A stretch of 64,000 bases of DNA from Crotalaria pallida (Eukaryota; Streptophyta; Magnoliopsida; Fabales; Fabaceae). The stretch is from positions 75,411,001 through 75,475,000 of the forward strand of contig CM075656.1 in NCBI GenBank assembly GCA_037953625.1, read 5' to 3'. The notes under the pieces are model-generated. The model saw only the letters and a program-made list of their open reading frames with translations, was not told the origin of the DNA and ran no database searches. Shown here one piece after another: positions 59,177 through 64,000 of this stretch. The position numbers and the translations under genes were made by a program. Position 1 is the first letter of the stretch. The number at the start of each line of letters is the position of its first letter.

Positions 59177-60660
59177 AATACCCCCACACTTATCCTTTTG
59201 CACTCCTGGGCAAAACCAAAAGATAGGACTATGAAGATCAATATGCACCAAAGTGAATCATGCAACAAGATGACTACAACTAAGAAATGCTAACCTAAGA
59301 GATTACATACTTCACAATGAATTCTAGGAAATGCAAAGAAATGGGAAAACTCAAGCACACAAAATGGTTAAGGATCAAAGAGTCAAAGCATCCGCGAACA
59401 TCATCCAATTACTTCAAGTATGCAAAGAAACCAATGACATCAAGAGGATAGTCACAAAGATGATAGAAACTCACAAGGATCACTCAAAAGTGTTTACACT
59501 CAAGTGTTTGGGGTTAATCATTATTTACACTCAAGGCACATCATGAAAAACAAACACAACCATAAGCTTGACAAACCTCTAACATCAACCATCAACACAC
59601 ATGCACAAAATGATCAAAAGGTCTTTTAAGGGTTGTAATGGGGCCAAGGACAAGGTAGGATAAAAATATGGGAATGTAGCTAAAACCAAGGGAATAGAGG
59701 AGCAATGGGGAATAAGTAAAAAGTAAGCAAAATCCACCCCAAAATCAACAACCACTAATTCCAATCCTCTTTGCCTCAACAACCTTTTATTCACTTTTTT
59801 TTTTTCTCTTCTTTTTTTTTTTCTTTTTATTTTTGCATTTTTTTTTTTTTGTATTTTTGTCTTCTATTTTTTTTTTTTTGTTTTTGAGAGATATACAAAA
59901 AGAAAAGAAGAAACAACACAAATGGCATGAAGATGAAGCCATAACTATAACAACCAATGAGGCAAAACCAAGAACTCAACCAATTAAAGCATAAAGCATA
60001 CTTCTTACCTAATACCCATTCCCAAAACAATTCCAAAGCTCCAAAATTCCCTAAGGTTAGGACAATCATGGTTTTTCAGTTATAGGCTTGTAATGAGCTA
60101 AAGAACAAGGAAAGGGATAAAAAGGCTCAAAGGGGCTAGCAAAGGATACATTCATTCAAGGTAGGCTCATATGGCTAGTAGCTTATTCAAGAAAGAAAGT
60201 GCCTAAATCATTTCAAAATGTGCATGAGCAATCAAGTATCAACAAGAGTCAAGTCAAGTTCTAGAGTGCAAGTAATCCAGAGTGCAATCACACATGACAG
60301 AAAATTAGGTGGCATATATAGCAATCCACCCACAATTAAGGCTCAAATCCTCACAAAAGGGACAATTCTATCACAGTGTTACCACCTCTTAATTATCAAA
60401 AGCAACTTTACACACAGAAATGCATGAATTCAGACACAAGATACCAAAACTCTACTAAAGTGAAGCAAAAACATGCAAGAAAATGCCCAAAACTAAGCAA
60501 AACCTAAAAAAAAAAATCAAAGCAAAATATGCAACCTAAACTACTCTCCCCCCACACTTAAATCACACATTGTCCTCAATGGAACACAAATAGCAGAATC
60601 AGACAGATATAGACAAGTGTAATAAAAAGAGTAAGGAAGGAGAAAAGGAGACTCCCTAAG
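59177..60660 (-). other. 3' untranslated region of element C
   Basis: About 1.48 kb, matching 7781-9250 of element B. T-rich low-complexity blocks at 59786-59878 are expanded against B. Short frames here are not conserved between the two copies. Confidence 0.7.
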
Positions 60661-63600
60661 TCATGGTTGTTCAAAAGTGGGGTCGACCAATGAGGCCTCC
60701 TCCACAGGTGCATCATCCAAAGAAGGGGTGGTTAGGAAAGGCTTGAGTCGGTGGCCATTGACTTTGAAGCTCTTGTTCGTGGACTCACTCTTGATCTCCA
60801 CAGTGCCATAAGGGAACACTTGGGTGACTACAAACGGTCCAATCCATTTAGAGCGGAGCTTTCCACTCATGAGTCCAAGCCTAGAGTTGTAGAGCAAAAC
60901 TTTTTGACCAACCAAGAACTCCTTTCTGGAAATGGAGTTATCATGAAGCTTCTTGGTCTTCTCTTTGTAGAATTTGGAGTTCTCATAGGCCTCCAAGCGG
61001 ATCTCATCTAGCTCACTCAACTGCAGCTTCCTCTCCTCACCCGCTTGATCAAGAGCTAAGTTACATTGCTTCACAGCCCAATATGCACGGTGCTCTATCT
61101 CCACAGGCAGGTGGCACGCCTTACCAAAGACAACCCGATAGGGTGACATCCCTATGGGTGCCTTGTAAGCGGTCCGATGGGCCCACAGAGCATCCTCCAA
61201 TCGTGTGCTCCAATCCTTTCTATTAGGCTTCACCATCTTCTCCAAAATCCGCTTGATCTCTCTATTTGAAATCTCCGCTTGCCCGTTGGTTTGGGGGTGA
61301 TAGGGTGTAGAGACTTTGTGCACAACCCCATACTTCTTGAGCAAAGCTTGCATGGATCTATTGCAGAAGTGTGTGCCTTGGTCACTGACTATGGCTCTAG
61401 GTATGCCAAACCTGCAAAGGATATTAGACCTGACAAAATCTACAACAACCTGAGCATCATTAGTCCTGGTGGCCTTAGCTTCCACCCATTTGGATACGTA
61501 ATCCACAGCAAGTAAGATATAATAAAAACCAAAAGAAACAGGAAAGGGGCCCATGAAATCTATACCCCAGACGTCAAACACCTCACAAAACAACATAGGT
61601 TGTTGCGGCATCTGTTGCCTCCAAGATAGGGCGCCTCCTGCTCTTTGACACTGCTCACACGAGCTGCAGATGTTGCTCGCATCCTTGAAAATGGTAGGCC
61701 AATAAAATCCAGAATCCAGCACCTTTCGTGTTGTCCTTTGAGTACCAAGGTGGCCTCCCACTGGTGAAGCATGGCAAAATTGGAGAACCGATTGGATCTC
61801 CTGGTCTGGAATGCACCTGCGAATGACCTGATCACTGCAAAAACGCCATAAATAGGGGTCATCCCATACATAATGCTTGGCATCGCTCTTTAATTTGTCT
61901 CTTTGAGCTTTGGATGCCAAGGCAGGAAAAACAGAAGCAACCAGATAATTAACAATGTCTGCAAACCAAGGAGTTTGGGGAAGGGGATGGGAAACATGTA
62001 AAGATAAAAGCTGCTCATCCGGGAAGTCATCCCGGATAGGAAATGCATCCTCCTCTCTCTCTATCCTGCTCAAGTGGTCTGCGACAAGGTTATGCGCACC
62101 ACTCCGATCCTGAATCTCAAGATCAAACTCCTGGAGGAGCAACATCCACCTAATCAACCTAGGTTTGGAATCTGTCTTTTTCAAAAGATACTTCAGAGCA
62201 GCATGATCAGTGTACACTACAACCTTAGAACCAAGCAAATATGATCTAAATTTGTCAAGTGCAAAAACAATAGCCAAAAGTTCTTTTTCAGTTGTTGTGT
62301 AATTAACCTGTGCTGCATCTAAAGTCCTAGAAGCATAATAAATCACATGCGACAGCTTACCAACCCTTTGGGAGAGAACTGCTCCCAAAGCATAATTTGA
62401 AGCATCAGTCATGAGCTCAAATGGGAGGGTCCAATCAGGTGGTTGGATGATGGGAGTGGTGGTTAGTGCTTTCTTCAATTCATCAAATGCCCTCTTGCAT
62501 TGGTCTCCAAATTCCCATGGGGCATCCTTTTGAAGCAACTTGGAAAGAGGAAGGGCAATGTTGCTAAAGTTCTGAATAAACCTGCGATAGAAACCTGCAT
62601 GACCAAGAAAAGAACGCACCTCTCGCACGCAAGAGGGGTAAGGCAAATGTGATATTACATGCAGCTTAGCAGGGTCAACTTCTATGCCCTTGTGCGAAAC
62701 AATGTGCCCTAAGACTATGCCTTGTTCTACCATGAAGTGGCATTTTTCAAAATTCAAGACAAGGTTAGTCTCAATGCACCTGTTAAGCACCTTAGTCAAA
62801 TTATCAAGACATGCATCAAATGAGGAGCCATAAACACTAAAATCATCCATGAAGACCTCTATGCAATGCTCGAGCAAGTCAGCGAAAATACTCATCATAC
62901 ATCTTTGAAATGTGGCAGGAGCATTGCATAGGCCAAAAGGCATCTTTCTATATGCAAATGTGCCAAAAGGACAGGTAAATGTGGTCTTATGTTGGTCCTC
63001 TGGTGCAATACAAATTTGAAAATAACCAGAGAATCCATCTAAGAAGCAATAATGAGATTTACCTGCCAGGCGCTCCAACATCTGATCAATGAAGGGGAGA
63101 GGGAAATGATCCTTGCGAGTCGCCTGGTTGAGCTTTCTGTAATCAATGCAGACTCTCCAACTGTTCTGCACTCTAGTGGGAATCAGCTCATCCTTCTCAT
63201 TTTTGACAACTGTGACACCAGACTTCTTGGGGACAACTTGCACCGGGCTCACCCAAGTGCTATCTGAAATTGGGTAGATGATACCCGCTTGGAGCAGCTT
63301 GGTGACCTCTTTCTTAACCACATCAAGAATCTGGGGGTTCAATCGTCTTTGGGGTTGTCTCACTGGTTTAGCCCCATCCTCCAACAAAATGCGGTGCATG
63401 CACATGGAGGGGCTAATTCCAGGAATATCCGCTAAAGTCCATCCAATTGCCCTCTTGTTCTTTCTTATCACATCCAGCAGTTTCTCCTCTTGATCAACAG
63501 AAAGTGAGGTAGAGATGATCACTGGGAGTTTCTGCTCATCCTCCAAGTAAGCATATTTGAGATGAGGAGGGAGGGGCTTCAGGTCCAATGAGGGTGCCTG

Positions 63601-64000
63601 CATAATAGATGGAACTAAAGGGACAGCAGAAATGGATTCTGCTGCCTGCACCTGAACAAGTAAATCAGACTCATGCATAACAGATATGGGGTTAGGGTTA
63701 GCATAATCTGAATCTATAACATATGAATCATCAGATGCAGTAGCAGAGTCTAAAAACTGGGCTATTTCAGTGCATGCGGTGCACCATCCAGAGTTAGTGC
63801 ATGATGGACAAGTAAATGAATCAGTGAAAGATGGCAATGCAAAATCATGATGCAAAATGTCAAGCATATGCTCATCTATCAAATCATCAAGCAAGTCCAC
63901 ATGGAAAACAGAGTGATCCTCAGGAAAATGTTTCATAGCATGGAAAATGTCAAATCGGATCACACTGCCATCAAACTCCATGGAAAGTGAACCTGAATGC
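60661..64000 (-). CDS. Athila-type pol, element C: RT, RNase H, integrase (N-terminus beyond window)
   Basis: Uninterrupted frame of over 1110 codons reaching the window edge. Enters just after the protease (SLSMEFDGSVIRF), then RT (DYRKLNQATRKDHFPLPFID, DGFSGYFQI, active site FMDD), RNase H (TDASNYALGAVLSQ, TTEKELLAIVFALDKF), integrase zinc site (HASPVGGH...CSSCEQC), catalytic GIDFMGP, SDQGTHF and NGQAEISNREI, and the C-terminal domain ending in SLVDPTFEQP. At the place where element B has TAG 7418-7420 this copy has CAG inside CTGCAG. All catalytic motifs are present; whether gag and protease are intact cannot be seen. Confidence 0.9.
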   Translation of the reverse strand, partial: HSGSLSMEFDGSVIRFDIFHAMKHFPEDHSVFHVDLLDDLIDEHMLDILHHDFALPSFTDSFTCPSCTNSGWCTACTEIAQFLDSATASDDSYVIDSDYANPNPISVMHESDLLVQVQAAESISAVPLVPSIMQAPSLDLKPLPPHLKYAYLEDEQKLPVIISTSLSVDQEEKLLDVIRKNKRAIGWTLADIPGISPSMCMHRILLEDGAKPVRQPQRRLNPQILDVVKKEVTKLLQAGIIYPISDSTWVSPVQVVPKKSGVTVVKNEKDELIPTRVQNSWRVCIDYRKLNQATRKDHFPLPFIDQMLERLAGKSHYCFLDGFSGYFQICIAPEDQHKTTFTCPFGTFAYRKMPFGLCNAPATFQRCMMSIFADLLEHCIEVFMDDFSVYGSSFDACLDNLTKVLNRCIETNLVLNFEKCHFMVEQGIVLGHIVSHKGIEVDPAKLHVISHLPYPSCVREVRSFLGHAGFYRRFIQNFSNIALPLSKLLQKDAPWEFGDQCKRAFDELKKALTTTPIIQPPDWTLPFELMTDASNYALGAVLSQRVGKLSHVIYYASRTLDAAQVNYTTTEKELLAIVFALDKFRSYLLGSKVVVYTDHAALKYLLKKTDSKPRLIRWMLLLQEFDLEIQDRSGAHNLVADHLSRIEREEDAFPIRDDFPDEQLLSLHVSHPLPQTPWFADIVNYLVASVFPALASKAQRDKLKSDAKHYVWDDPYLWRFCSDQVIRRCIPDQEIQSVLQFCHASPVGGHLGTQRTTRKVLDSGFYWPTIFKDASNICSSCEQCQRAGGALSWRQQMPQQPMLFCEVFDVWGIDFMGPFPVSFGFYYILLAVDYVSKWVEAKATRTNDAQVVVDFVRSNILCRFGIPRAIVSDQGTHFCNRSMQALLKKYGVVHKVSTPYHPQTNGQAEISNREIKRILEKMVKPNRKDWSTRLEDALWAHRTAYKAPIGMSPYRVVFGKACHLPVEIEHRAYWAVKQCNLALDQAGEERKLQLSELDEIRLEAYENSKFYKEKTKKLHDNSISRKEFLVGQKVLLYNSRLGLMSGKLRSKWIGPFVVTQVFPYGTVEIKSESTNKSFKVNGHRLKPFLTTPSLDDAPVEEASLVDPTFEQP

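Larger units (their letters stand above)
58120..64000 (-). mobile_element. Athila/Cyclops-lineage Ty3/gypsy retrotransposon (element C), 3' part
   Basis: Minus strand, entering from beyond 64000: pol (64000-60661), long 3' untranslated region (60660-59177), LTR (59176-58120). It interrupts the copia RT frame at 58119. Closely related to element B at nucleotide level over pol, untranslated region and LTR; unlike B the pol frame shows no stop. Confidence 0.9.

Noticed and set aside
61279..61883. Frames on the plus strand and alternate minus frame overlapping element C pol
   Set aside because: Shadows of the integrase frame; the same shadows occur in element B.
1..64000. CRISPR arrays, bacterial operons, rRNA or tRNA genes
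   Set aside because: None seen; spacer-repeat structures are minisatellites or microsatellites, and the genome is clearly nuclear plant DNA.

Overview
The window is plant nuclear DNA: AT-rich, with spliced GT-AG genes, plant lineages of Ty3/gypsy and Ty1/copia retrotransposons, tRNA-derived SINEs, hAT and Stowaway MITEs and Helitrons. A eudicot, most likely a papilionoid legume (Tat/Ogre plus Athila/Cyclops-type elements and the YUCCA sequence), is my inference; the species cannot be fixed from sequence alone. I can support only one ordinary host gene, a YUCCA-type flavin monooxygenase at about 40.4-42.4 kb on the minus strand; nearly everything else is transposable-element sequence or AT-rich intergenic DNA.

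Left end (1-18 kb) is a nested retrotransposon block. A Tat/Ogre-lineage Ty3/gypsy element (element A, plus strand) lies in the terminal repeat of a Helitron and is itself split by an Athila/Cyclops-lineage element (element B). A is seen as a gag-protease-RT fragment (304-1866) and, after B, as RNase H end, integrase, a 3' region with a 23-bp minisatellite, a large antisense ORF and the 3' LTR (16980-17798). The antisense ORF (16710 to 13112, minus strand) encodes a plant mobile domain (PMD) protein; it has three phase-1 GT-AG introns, and its exon lengths sum exactly to whole codons once a single extra base is allowed for. This is the most interesting object in the window: a host-type, intron-bearing gene carried antisense in a retrotransposon.

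18-28 kb is a DNA-transposon zone: inverted Helitron 3' termini (18007 and 21392), a duplicated Helitron-like N-terminal exon, a SINE with perfect target-site duplication, a 205-bp tandem duplication, a 2.8-kb internally deleted hAT element (24130-26934) with 8-bp target duplication, carrying a second hAT-type MITE, and a Helitron-like unit ending at 27996.

28-55 kb is AT-rich intergenic DNA with the YUCCA gene, long foldback elements, hAT and Stowaway MITEs, SINEs, LINE relics and microsatellites. 55-64 kb holds a degraded Ty1/copia element (minus strand) interrupted by a second Athila/Cyclops-lineage element (element C, minus strand) whose pol reading frame is intact up to the window edge. 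Elements B and C are closely related; B has two in-frame TAG stops, one of which C shows to be a CAG-to-TAG change.
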